A stretch of DNA of 64,000 nt, taken from contig VZRR01010834.1 in NCBI GenBank assembly GCA_013398015.1, positions 938,373 through 1,002,372 on the forward strand. The letters run 5' to 3'. The position numbers were made by a program, and so were the translations under genes. A model generated the notes under the pieces. The model saw only the letters and a list, made by a program, of their open reading frames with translations, was not told the origin of the DNA and did no database searches. Positions 52,825 to 64,000 of this stretch are shown here, in pieces. The first letter of the stretch is position 1, and each line of letters opens with the position of its first letter. This DNA comes from Oreocharis arfaki (Eukaryota; Chordata; Aves; Passeriformes; Paramythiidae).

Positions 52825-53211
52825 TTGCTGCATTGTAGGTGAGTGTAAAGCAGACTGGACCTGCATTGGTAGCTGGTTTCCAATGGGCTGCTGCATTGAG
52901 ATTGGCTGGTGCTGCTGGATGTTGAGATGCTGGTGCAGAGGGGGGCTGATCTGAAGAGGTGGCGGTGGGGACACGGCCATGTTTGCTATGGAAACAGTCA
53001 CTGGCATTTGGTTGTTGGGCTTGGGTGCTATGTTCCTGGGGATATTGGCATGCATGGCAGTGATGTGAGGATTCATTCCTGGTTGTTGGTGGTAGTGGGA
53101 ACTGAGGTACAGTGCAGAGTGGGCCTGGGCAGGCCCATGAAACACTGACTGCTTTGAATTCATCATCTGAGGTTGTGGGGAGGCTTTAACATCAACAGGT
53201 TCGCTGTAGCT
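52825..53211 (-). CDS. TOX: TOX coding exon (probably exon 7): Pro/Gln/His-rich C-terminal domain
   Basis: Encodes 129 residues starting SYSEPVDVK and ending SALHSPTMQQ. The exon is 387 nt and phase 0 at both ends. The acceptor is a pyrimidine stretch ending TTTTTCTCAACAG just above 53211; the donor is CAGCAA then GTAAGT at 52824. About 20 Pro, 19 Gln and 10 His residues make it low-complexity, including a PPPPLQISPPLHQH run at residues 82-95 and Gln-rich stretches at 98-120. This composition fits the transactivation and partner-binding C-terminus known for TOX-family proteins; there is no enzymatic or DNA-binding motif. The sequence is markedly GC-richer than the flanking introns. By recollection it differs from mammalian TOX only at scattered positions, with the Q/P core unchanged. 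The exon number follows the human nine-exon gene from memory; identity is very secure. Confidence 0.97.
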
Positions 53212-56200
53212 CTGTTGAGAAAAACAAAAATCAGGCAATACTTAGAAGCTACCAAATATGGCTGTTCTACCCACCAAAGTCTGTTTAAGAGCCACACCGA
53301 AGGAAAACATTTATCCGGACCATCAAATTTTCCTTGAAATCAAGTTTGGTTATTACTCTAGAAAAACAAATAATCTCTTTCACCTTAAACGTTTGTCTTC
53401 AACAGTGTAAAGAAAAAACTAATTTAGGTCTTTTTTTTCCTGGTCTAGCTCAGCATTTTCTTTTTCCAAACTTGGAACTGGCATCAGTGATCTAATATCC
53501 TACACAACCAAGACAACCAAGCCTGACACATTTCTTCACATAAGCAGCCACTAACTACTATTGTCCTCAGAAATGATGGCCTAGTTGAAAAGAGAATTAA
53601 GAGAGTGGGTTACAGCAAAACTCTGTCATGATTTTTGACATGTCTTGTTTTCCTATTCACAAACCATGGATAAGATTTTCAGGGTCTTTTACCATATACA
53701 CTGATATTGCTAATAGTTATTTATTGGTTAGTTAACATGATGAAGAGGCTAAACCCCATCCTCAGCTGTTCTGATGCACGGAACAAATACACTAGTTGGT
53801 GTGCCAATGCCTTTATTTTGAAATATTTTGTGTTGGAATGGCATCCATGCCATCAAACATATTACATAGGCCATGCATTAAGATAGATAAGAATATTCTG
53901 AATAATTTCTCTTTTAGCAAAACATGCTTTATTAATCCAATTCATAAGGCTCTGAAAATTCTGTTTAAAACTTATGGCTATATAAATGGTAGCCTGCACC
54001 AGACATAGGGAAGTTATCTTCAGTCTAAAACTAGAAGAATACTGTGTAGAATATTAGAAACTGCACAGTTTTATGAAATATTATGGTCTGCCCTGAATTC
54101 TTCAAGTTGCTCGAAATAAAACCCCTCCATTACTGAAAAAGAATTTTAATAATACTCTTTGTTCTAATATTAATAACTTGCCGCTTAAACTCAATTTGCT
54201 CAATTGTTTTTCATACATTTATTTTCTTAGATATTCCGAGTGCTGAGTGCTCAAATAAATGATGAAAAAAAATTAAGAAATAACTCACATGCTTATAGGT
54301 GGGAGTCGTAATTTGAAGTTAAGTCATACTGGGATTAATAATCAGTGAAAGGTGAAACATGCTGGAAAAAAATGGCAGAAATGTCTCTCTGGAGAAAGAA
54401 GTCACTTTGTCAAAACAAGGCTGAAAGATGCATATATGCCCTTATTCTGTGATCTCCATGTCATGTTTGCTCAGTTTACAAGTCAGAGTAAGTTTCATGT
54501 TACTCTCAGCACTCCAGGGTCAATCTACTTGCATTCTTTCTGAAGGATGCGCCACCACCAACAATCCATTCACATGTGTAACTCAAATTGCTTCATTATA
54601 TGCAAAGATAAAGATGAGAGTGAAAACTTCCTCTTCCCTATGTGTAACTGCAGCTCCATTAGCAAAAAAGCCCCTTGTTTTCTCCAGTAAATGAAGGAAA
54701 ATTAAATGGATATGAAAAAATTAATGCAAATCTCTGTCTCTGTGGAGCTGCCTAGCTCTGCTCGCCTGTGGGTGTACACGTGTGCAATGTTTGCAGGATC
54801 CAGATGCAGACATAAAAGCCTGAAAGTAGCTTCAAAATCTGCCATTATTTGGATATTATTTTTAAAACACTGAATTAATGTTCATGACAACATGAGAACT
54901 ATTTTCCCCCTCTCTTCCCAGTTGCATTTTTAGAACACTCTCGTGAGTGTAGAAGCAACAACTGGCAGGTTTGCTGAAATTTCAGCAATTCAGAAGGTTT
55001 GCTAATTAGCAGCGTGGTCAGGAGACTCCTCTTGGGTGTCCCAGGCTTATTACACATTACAGAAAGTGTAGGCTGTGTTCTTTCTTGAGAGACTTGGAAG
55101 TTTTACCGAGAGCACAGCCCCTTCATGGAAATGGCTTGTCTTTCCATGATGTAGCTGGCAGGCTCTGTGTGGTGCAAGCAGGGATAATCGCTCCTGAAGT
55201 GTCTAAGGGCAGATTGGTGAAACTAATCCTCCTGGTGAGGTGAGTGCTGCAGAAAGCCTTTGCTGACATACTGATACACATTTATATTTCCTTTTTAACT
55301 ACAAAGATGCTGCCATACACCTCTTAAACAAAGATACAGGGAACCACTCTAATTACTGGACAATTCTGAGTTCACACATAAGTGATGGATGCATGGCCCA
55401 TACTGATAAAATTAAAAACATATAGATGGTATCATTTGATCCTTTAAATACTGAATTATGTTAAGAGGAATTGCAGTCTCTGGTCAGAGATGAATAACAC
55501 TTGTAATACCTCTGAGAAGAGCTCTGCAAAGTGACCAAAAGGGACAGTTTCAGTTGTCTCAAGCATTGAATCAGCTTTCTATATGTTTCACCACCTCTTG
55601 ATCCAGTAAAAAGCACAACACTTCAGTTTAAGACCAAGTATTTTGCTGTAACTTAGGATGCTTTAAGTCATATGTGATCTGAAACCAAATTGTCCAGTAA
55701 AACACATCAATATTATCAGTTACTGAGAATCTTGATAAACGAACTCATTAAATGCTATTCTCCAGCATACTGCACTTTCAGCTTTTTTCTGCACCTGGGT
55801 CAGAAACACAGATTTTGTAAGTTTTGACGAAGCTAATAAAATATGTGATGTCAAGTACTTCAGCTTTGTGATGTCACTTTGCTGTGGAATAAACCAAGAG
55901 GCATATATGATGCATAGGTCACACAATGATTTTGGGCACAATTGCTGCTTTCACAGACTAGAATGGGCATTGCAGCATCAGACAGTCTTAGACAAGGACT
56001 TATATTACGGTTAGAAATTGGAACTGAGAAAGAAGGGATTTGATTGGCTAACATGTGTTTCAAATGCACAGTCATGCTCCCTACTTTGCAGGTTGGATTT
56101 CAGCCAATTTTCTCTTGACTTATCCAAGGAGAAGAGCACACAAATAATTCTAAAAGTCCCCCAACACCTCTAATTAATCTGCCCCAAACCAACACATCAT

Positions 56201-56397
56201 TTACATCACTAATTTATAGGATGAAGTTCTAGGATAAAATTCAGATATATGCAGTGGAGACCAAAGTTACAAAACCATACACGAAGGCCACAAAACACTG
56301 GGGCTTAGTAACTCCTAAATGCTAAAAAGTCTTCTACTAGACATGTAGTGAGAACATCTTTCATCACTACTAGCTGAAAAATGGTGGTGTAAACCCA

Positions 56398-56413
56398 CCA
56401 CTAGAGGGTGACA
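56398..56413 (+). promoter_or_regulatory. CTCF-like motif in a TOX intron
   Basis: CCACTAGAGGGTGACA agrees with the CTCF core CCACYAGRKGGCR except for T in place of the C after GGG. Sequence resemblance only. Confidence 0.3.
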
Positions 56414-58445
56414 GAATATTACATTTAGTTAATCATAGGTGGTGGTATTTTACACATACATTAGCAAACATACACTGGGACAACAAATTAGTTTTTCTTG
56501 ACAGTCCTTTATGCTCTTTGAGTGGCTTATATTTGTTCTGGAGATCAAGATGAAGCCTTACTCTAAATCTTCAAATTCTTCATATTATAGGAGCAGGATT
56601 TCCTATGGACCTGTCTTTCCATCTAACATCATCACCTAGTGCTCTTGCCTAAATTTAAAGAAAACATAAATCAGAAGGTGAAGACAAGGTAGGTAGGCCA
56701 AGGCAAAGAAATGCTGCAGAGAAAGTATGACAGCCCTTTAGGCACAACACAAATCCACTTGTCTTCCCCTCCCCCCAAAGAATCTGTTGTTTTACTGAAA
56801 CACAATTTAAAAAAGGGAAGAAAATTTTGAAATCCCAACAGAAAGATAATGAAAGCAGAAGAGAAATAAGAAAAGAAAAGGAAAGGAACAATTTTAGTAC
56901 TACTGTAATTCTGATGATAATGGGTATAATTACATTAACTAAAAGTACTTGTGGTGCATGACCCTCAGTCCACAAAATTATTTTATTCCTATAATATTTT
57001 CAAGAAAGTGAGCGATGATACAGATTAGTGCTGTTTTTAAGAGAAAGTGTTCAGAGCCAATAATTTTGCACAAAGTTTGGAAAGTGCTGAATCAAGTTCT
57101 TCCCCATGGTTTTCACCAAACTCACGACTTTCCTTACAATTTTAGAGCAAAGAGAACTTTCCCATGCGCCTCTACTCCCCTATTATGTGCCAAACCTCCT
57201 TATGCTTTATTGCCAATTTAAAGAATTAAATTAGGATAAGGGGTTAAGCATTGCTCACTTAGCTGTGCTGTTCTTTTCTGAAGGGAACTGCCCTGGGACT
57301 AGTGGTCATTTATATCACAGACTGGATTCAGGCACAGGGAGTGTGTATGTTCCTTAGAGGAAAGTCACACTGGGATTTCCCTCATACCATAACATCCAAC
57401 TCACTCCTGTTGTTGAGAAATTATTTGGTAAAGGCATCCTGCTCAATTTAGCTGCGTTAGACAAAAAACTATCATCCTAGGTGACGCCATTTTGGTACCT
57501 CCACATCTCCCTTTCGGATATAGTTTAGCTTTTGCTTAGAAAACTCACACTTTAAACCCTTACCTACGTATCTGTGTAACCAAACAGCTCTTGAAACCTA
57601 CACATGGGTATTGATTCTAAATTGTGGCTGCCTTCTGGCTGCTGTTGGAGCTTCTAATCCTATTTCTGTTGGAACATAAACATCCATGTGATTGAAAGTA
57701 AAGCAAGGACATGTTTTAACAAGGCAGTACTCTAAGGGCCTGATCCTTAGACTACTGAATTTAAAGGAAAATCTTTTATTGATTCAAGCAGAATTTGGAT
57801 CACAGCCCAACACTGTAACTGTTATTTAAGTACTAATGTCTGGATGTCTGGATGCCCATTTCATTTTTCATGAAAAGCAGGTAAGATCTGAGTAACAGAG
57901 GCTGAGAATCATTTCCAATTGATGATCAGTACTTTTGACCTCTGATTCATTGGAAGCACACCCAGAAACTACAAGTGCCTATCCTTATTTCCGTTGTTAA
58001 TGTGTTAATGCAGTTTTTGTTAGAAACGTTGCCAGCAAGTAGGACTACATAGATGTATTCACACATAATGTATATGGACATCTTCAACTTACATAATTTA
58101 TACATGTTTTATATTCAAAATTCTTATCTACTATAGAATAACATGTGGGAATTAAATAGATTTTTATAACAATTTCTCTCTAGCAAGCAGTGCTCAAGTA
58201 ATATTGCTCCTTGCAATGTAAAACCAAAAATTCAGTGTTGTCTCAAAGAAACCAGAGATGTTCTATTTACAGAGAAAAAAGGGGGTTTTTTTCTTGTTCT
58301 ATTGATTTCAGAAAATTAGTTAATGATCAAAGCCTTTCAGTTGGAGCAATAACATTTCAGTTGTTTACAGATGAGATATTATCAAAATGCTTCTTTATTA
58401 ATGACACCAATTAAGCTCTCCTTTGTAGTAAAACACTCAGTAAAT

Positions 58446-58472
58446 ACATTCAGTACATTCAGAACATCCAGT
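58446..58472 (+). repeat. 9-bp tandem repeat, three copies
   Basis: ACATTCAGT, ACATTCAGA, ACATCCAGT in direct succession. Confidence 0.75.
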
Positions 58473-60457
58473 AAATGTTCTTGGTACTACTGGCTGCTTA
58501 TGCATCCTTTAAATATATGCTGAGAGACCTCCTCAAGGGCAAAGTGAGCCTTACAGCCAATATGCAAACAACAAACAGTGCAAGCAGCTTTACTTGTGGG
58601 CAAACACAATATATTCCAAATTCAGAAATTCTTTTTCACAAAGCCATGATAGTGTAACACAGTTCCATTTTGAATGAGAAACAGGTGTTTCTCTTTAAAT
58701 GAGGAATGGAGGTCTGGCATCCTCTCTCTATAGACTGGAACATGTACTATGTGAGGATTTAGAAGCCTAGCAAAGAGCCGAACCTAATTCAGGTTTTACA
58801 TGAATATGTATCACAAACCTACATAGTTGCCACAGCGTCCCTTTTCATGATGGAGCCATGCTCGCACCCAGTGACTGGTGTCTGTCCTTGAGCTGTGCTG
58901 AGGAATTCAACAATTTTTGGACTCTGTGACCAGAATGAAGGTTACATTCAGGAAACAGCAGTGATTATGTCAGCTAGTACCAGGATGGTCCAGGCTGTGC
59001 AGGCTGTGATCAAACTTAGGCAGGCCTGACTCAGCTTAAAATGAGTTATCTTCAGTACTGTGACATTAAAGAGGCAGATAGAAGGAAATTGGTGCATATT
59101 TATGCAGCTCCTACAAAGCTTACCTAAGCTTAAGTTTGCATCTGCTGTCTTTGCTGTCTCTTTGGTGGAAGGAGCATCTTGAATTGTTTATTCCTTCTCT
59201 CAGCTTTTCTGTGTTCACATAATCCTGTCTGTTTGTAACGTTTTTGACATTTTAGGTCACTTCCAACCCCAAGCCTGTCCTTGAGAAGAATCCCTTTTTC
59301 TAGCCTGCATGGGCTCAGCCATTTTATTAATACCCTTGTGAAGATATTTATGAGAGAATGACTTCTCTCTGGCACCCCTTTCTCTTTCTGCTTAGCTCTT
59401 TAACTCTTTTAGAGGTTCTTTTGATTTAACTCTCTCCACTCTGGCAGATAACTCATATTTTATTTGCAGTGCAGCTGCCTTCCTACCTGAGTCACAAGAG
59501 GCTCTTAGCAAATGATGTTTCCCATTTTGTTAATTCCAGTCACCTATTGCAATAACAACATCTGGGACACCAGAGAGTTCAGAAAGCTTTTTGACACATT
59601 CTTGATGTTTCAGAAACAAAGGAGTAAGCCATGGGTTGTCATCTATAATTAGTCAAGGTGGCTCAGAAGAACATCTTCAAATCTAAATATACATTTTGTC
59701 ATCATCTACAGGGGATTGTCATGGATTCATTTAGAGTATGTAAGTAAAAATGGATGTTTTATGAATGTAACCTGGGTACATTTGATAAAGGATATGCACC
59801 TTTAATTTGATACAAGTGTTTTAATTCCCCAAATGGAAGCACTAGGCTAATAGTGAAATCTACTTTTATTAACTCACTTCAAAAACAAACACAGTTCCTC
59901 TTCAAATAAAAATCTGGCTTCTATCAAGATCAAGACATTTCTGCCACTTTTTGTCAGAAATCGTGTGAGAGCATCTCTTGGTTTTTGCACTGCTGAATGT
60001 ATAGCGTCACATGATTTAGCCTCAAATCAAATTCATGGCACTAACTTAAATATAGTTTGCTCCTTATTTTCAGCTGGAGTAGATCATTGGTTTCCTTGCT
60101 AGACAAAAAAATACTTGGATATGTGTTTTGATGAGATTAGGCAATTGTTTTATAAATACACATTTACTTAGCACATACTCTGATATATCACATATTTGCA
60201 CATACATGATTTTACTTATGATTCTTTGAAAATTTCTGACTAAATCATAATAACTCCAGAAATAATTAAAGAATGAGGTATCACAAAAGCACTAAGTACC
60301 TGCTTTGGAAGCCTTTCATTACAGTTTTTCCATCTAGCAATTCTAATGTAATGGAAAAAAGTAAAACATGCGTGTGCCTGTCATCATTCTGGGATTTTTT
60401 TTGTTATTGTTTTAAGGGAAAAATTGCCATATGCCTTGTAGCACTTCAATAGCTACC

Positions 60458-60480
60458 AAAAAAAAAAACAAAACAAACCA
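60458..60480 (+). repeat. A-rich simple repeat
   Basis: A-run followed by CAAAACAAACC units. Confidence 0.8.
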
Positions 60481-61082
60481 AACATGCATCAAACATAACC
60501 ATATTTTTTATTTATTCTTTCCCTTATGCTTTCACTGAGAACAGCCTAAACTGGTTTATGAAATTCCAAAAACATCTGCATGGTCTAGGGCTAGATATAA
60601 TGTAGGAAAAGCTGTTCTCAGAAGCAGGTGCCTTTTTGCCAGCAGCAGAAGAGATGCTGTTCTCCTTGCATGCAATAGCCAACTTGTTAAAGCACTGACC
60701 AGGAGACAAGACAGTTCAGTCATTGACTCTTGTCAAGAGATATTAAGAATTTTATTCCCAAAAGAAATGTCCTAAACCACAGCAGCTTCTTATCTCAGGA
60801 AGGAGTGAGCCAGGATACAGTGCCCCACTGTACCTGAAGCTTGGCCGCTATGCAGCTATGCAGTTACAGAAAGCAAATTGTGGCCAGAACACACTTGCAC
60901 ACACACACTTATTTAGGAGTTGGGAAATGAATGATCTGGGAGACCTAATATATCTTTTTGCTCTTTTATATACTAGGCAAGTGCTCTCACGACATACATA
61001 TATGAAATTGGAAAAAAATGCCAATGTTACCATTTCAGTTTTGGGTTATTTTGGGCTCTGCTTTTTCTTTTTCTTTATATTC

Positions 61083-61140
61083 GGTTTTGCTTTTTTTGTT
61101 TGTTTGTTTGGCTTTTGTTTGCTTGTTTTGTTGGTTTTAT
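61083..61140 (+). repeat. (TTTG)n microsatellite
   Basis: TTTTTTTGTTTGTTTGTTTGG followed by degenerate TTTTG/CTTG units; the hydrophobic open frame across it is an artefact. Confidence 0.85.
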
Positions 61141-61739
61141 AGTTTGGGGGTTTTTTATCATGGTCTCCATATTGCTTTCGACAAGTTGGCCAAATGTTTT
61201 CATGTATATCCACTGCCTTTTTAAGAGACTTGAATTCCTTAGGCTGATCATTTTTATTACAACGCAGGCAGTGTAACAGATACTTTGGGTCCCCAGAACT
61301 CCCTGGTTACAAATTGCTGTGCTAATGGCATTAAGGCAATGCCAGTCTTACAGATATGACCTTTAGTTCTCTTATGAACCGCAATTGAGAGATGATGGAC
61401 TAGGAAAAGCTAAGTCTGCCATATGTTTCAAGAAGCAATTTCACATGTCCAAAGGATTTGCACTGTCCACAAAACGGAAAAATGTCCAACGTGTTCACTT
61501 CAAAGTCAAGTGAGGACACCACTTTGACTTAGATACAACACCAGAGTTTTGAAATATGCTTGAGTATTTTGAATTTTAATAATATTCCCCTTGCTGAGAG
61601 GTTTTAGCTTCAGCCCTAGTTGCTTATATATATCTTCATGAAAATTGAAATTGTGTTACTACACAGAGAGAATTGAAGATTCATCTAGTCAAAAAGAATA
61701 AAACAGGGAAGAGAAATCTTTTTTGTACTACTGAAACAG

Positions 61740-61930
61740 TTACATTTGTACTGCTATAATTAACATACATATATGTATCACTTATATGCACATAAATATA
61801 TTATGCACATTGAATACATAACATGTATATATTGTTTTATAAATTGTTTTATAAATATACATAGATGAACATATGTAATATATGAAAGTATTTAACATTT
61901 ACCCATATATATCTATATTAAATATATGTA
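61740..61930 (+). repeat. AT-rich low-complexity region
   Basis: Dense TATA, ACATATAT and AATATAT words, with the 12-mer ATTGTTTTATAA perfectly duplicated in tandem at 61831-61842 and 61843-61854. Confidence 0.8.
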
Positions 61931-62532
61931 TTTGAAAGATGCAGTGAAAACTCTAATGTCAGCCAGAAAAAAGGCTGGTTAAGCTAGAAAAAGTGCTTGT
62001 TTTATGAAAAAGTAAAATTGCAATTCACAGCATTTTATGTAATGCTGTACAAATTACCAGATACCAGAGACTGCATTTCTGGACCTGAATAGTACTAAAA
62101 GTTGCAACTAAGGGCAAATATAAAGACACTTGTTTACAATGCAAAGGCTTAGTCAGTACTATAAGCAATATGGCAATCTGCATAGCAGAAGATATAATGC
62201 TTTGTTATGTGTTTTTACTCTACCTATCAATTCCTACACACATGAACAAAGTCAACAACAGCCCCATTAATTTCAACCAGAATAAAAAAGAGGAAAATAC
62301 AGGAAATATACCTATAAATGAATGGGAATTAATGCATGACTACATGTTTATACAGTCATATGTTTACCTTACTTACTGGGTGGTGGCCATACATGTCTTA
62401 TAAAGACATCATGAAAGCATTTAAAGTGTAGTAGAGATGGGTGGGCAATCCTATTACCAGAGTTGCTGGTGACACTTCCACTCTTTTCAGCTCTGATTTT
62501 GTCAAATGATACAGTCTGATATGGTACACACT

Positions 62533-62570
62533 AGGGGTGTGTGTGACCTCTGTGTGTGTGTGTGCAACAA
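62533..62570 (+). repeat. (TG)n microsatellite
   Basis: GGGGTGTGTGTGACC followed by TGTGTGTGTGTGTG; two short TG blocks with an interruption. Confidence 0.85.
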
Positions 62571-62611
62571 ACTCCAAACAGAACTTCTCAGCTTTCTAAA
62601 AAATGAACTTC

Positions 62612-62660
62612 TAGGGGAGGGGAGGCAAGAGAGGGGAGGAGAGAAAAAAAGCAGAGTAAA
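62612..62660 (+). repeat. Purine-rich tract
   Basis: About 50 nt almost wholly of G and A (GGGGAGGGGAGG, AGAGAGGGGAGGAGAG, then A-run). Confidence 0.75.
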
Positions 62661-64000
62661 GGGGCAAGGAGCTGAGTGTCATGGAGAAGGCCACCATCTC
62701 CACCTGATGCTGTACTTCTACCCCAGAGCTTGGGATGAACACCAACGTGTCTGAATGTCATTATTCTGCTGTCAGGCAGAGGCTAGGAAGTCTTCTGGCA
62801 ACAGGACATCTACCCCATTTCTCTGTAGTCGATTCTGTAGTAGAATAGTCTACTTTGACTATTCTGGAATGCCAAATGGCCAAGATAGGAGCAGTGAATT
62901 CAACTCCAAGTCTAGACCACTGAGGTAGAACATGGCATATGTCCACTCCTTGCTTTTCAGAAAACAGGAGACTTGCAAATAAATGCAGAAAAAACATACA
63001 CAAAGACTCGCATACTCTCACTAGCTGTTTAAAAACCAGTCATACTCAATGAAAAAGGTGGCAGAATCAGTGTTGAAAAGTTAGGAAACAGGAAAAGCTC
63101 TGGGAGGTGTAAAGCACCTGCTGAGCTGGACAGAGGGGACCTGAGCAGAACCCTTGCCTGCTTGTGCCTGCCTCTTCCTGCATACAGTCCTCTAGGAGGG
63201 GATACGAAAGAAAGTTTGAAAATTGGATAACATTTGGATAGCAAAAGGATGTCCTGACGGGATGTGAAGCACAATTGTGCATCTCAGAGCTGCCACCCCG
63301 AAGTTATTGGAGCTCTGCTATGAACATGAAGGGTTTAATGTTGCTCAAATACTTTGAAAAACGAAGCTCTAAATGATTCAAGGAGAACACACAAAATTAC
63401 TGAGACTCTGATTTCACAACGATTTAATCGTGTTTGAAAATATGGACAATATAAACTTCCTGCTCCCAAATATTAGTGAAAATTTCTTTACACCAAAGCA
63501 CTGTTGGGATGAGCAACACAGAAAATTCTATAAAGCAGTGATGTTAAACAACATGCAATAAATATAACTCAGGAGGATCCAGAGTGAACACCTGATTATA
63601 ACTGTGAGGTACCACAGAGTGAGGTACAAAGTATAAAATATATATGTGAGCAAATCATTAACAGGGTAATAAAGCATTTTTGGAAAAAAGTGTGTTAACT
63701 TTGGCATGTCTATACTTTTGATAATGAGGTCTTGGAATCTTAATAATATTGTCTAAAAGTAGTTTTTATGGATGATAATATAGCAACATGGACATAAAAG
63801 ACCACATTGACTCCAAATAATCTTAATTATGTATTATATATATTTGCTCATGCTTACAGGCTTGTCTAAAGAACTACAACTCTTCTGGTGCCACATAAAT
63901 ATTTAATAATGATAATGTAAAATATACTGATATTATATTACAACTGGTTATTTTACAGCCTTATTCCAAAATGGACTTGCTTTAGTTACATGCCAGCCCT

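Larger units (their letters stand above)
40225..64000 (-). other. TOX: TOX gene, 3' part (gene span inside the window)
   Basis: The 3' portion of TOX, a nuclear HMG-box factor known for its roles in T-cell selection, innate lymphoid cell development and T-cell exhaustion. Visible here are three coding exons joined in frame (129 codons; 50 codons plus 2 nt; 1 nt plus 11 codons plus stop), two complete introns (8.8 kb and 1.4 kb), part of a third intron (at least 10.8 kb) and the 3' UTR. The encoded 191 residues are the C-terminal third of a protein that is about 526 residues in human. The HMG box, N-terminus and promoter lie beyond the right edge; I searched 53212-64000 for the second half of the HMG box and did not see it. 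The last ten residues identify TOX itself rather than TOX2, TOX3 or TOX4. The left end of the span rests on the inferred poly(A) site. Confidence 0.95.
53212..64000 (-). other. TOX: TOX intron (incomplete; runs off the right edge)
   Basis: At least 10.8 kb of intron preceding the 129-codon exon. No HMG-box coding sequence, splice-bounded exon or clear transposon was seen. It contains simple repeats (58446-58472, 60458-60480, 61083-61140, 61740-61930, 62533-62570), a purine-rich tract (62612-62660) and a CTCF-like motif at 56398-56413. All open frames here are short and unrecognised. Confidence 0.88.

Noticed and set aside
52909..53148. 79-residue plus-strand frame opposite the large TOX exon
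   Set aside because: Antisense shadow of the Pro/Gln-rich TOX coding sequence.
53300..64000. Search for the upstream HMG-box exon of TOX on the minus strand
   Set aside because: No sequence encoding the KKEYLKQLAAYRA-type end of the HMG box was found, so that exon is placed outside the window.
1..64000. CRISPR arrays, operons, phage, LTR retrovirus or a new defence system
   Set aside because: The DNA is avian nuclear. No regularly spaced repeats, compact coding blocks or paired long terminal repeats were seen.

Overview
This is vertebrate nuclear DNA from a bird, most likely a passerine. It is AT-rich and gene-poor, with split exons bounded by GT/AG splice sites. Its recognisable interspersed repeats are almost all CR1 LINE fragments with the avian-type 3' end, and it carries a tRNA-Ile-headed SINE with a CR1 tail like the one I know from passerines (TguSINE1). 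I recognise no bacterial, organellar or viral gene.

The one real gene is the 3' part of TOX (thymocyte selection-associated HMG-box factor) on the minus strand, transcribed from right to left. Three coding exons are readable: 52825-53211 (129 codons, Pro/Gln/His-rich), 43872-44023 (50 codons plus 2 nt) and 42454-42490 (split Gly codon, 11 residues, stop). Together they give the last 191 residues, ending in the TOX-specific tail MQRDKALYLT. All junctions have good splice sites and keep frame. A 3' UTR of about 2.2 kb follows, with paired AATAAA hexamers near 40240-40263. The HMG-box exons are not in the window, so the intron running off the right edge is at least 10.8 kb.

Layout. Positions 1 to about 40220 are intergenic DNA downstream of TOX. 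Eight retroposon remnants lie there: a CR1 endonuclease fragment (7375-8225), a tRNA-Ile SINE (8450-8586), CR1 3' ends (10898-11065, 15919-16012, 18658-18775), an old CR1/L3-like reverse-transcriptase fragment (20440-20900), an internally deleted CR1 (30150-30565) and a diverged CR1 3' region (34867-35355). From 40225 to 64000 the window is TOX 3' UTR, exons and introns, with one clear CR1 copy (46038-46208). Microsatellites and A-runs are scattered throughout.

I found no new biological system. The most informative items are the SINE and a CR1 copy in the same window that share the same tail, the sparse repeat content across TOX, and some candidate regulatory motifs. All short open reading frames outside the three exons look like chance frames or repeat debris.
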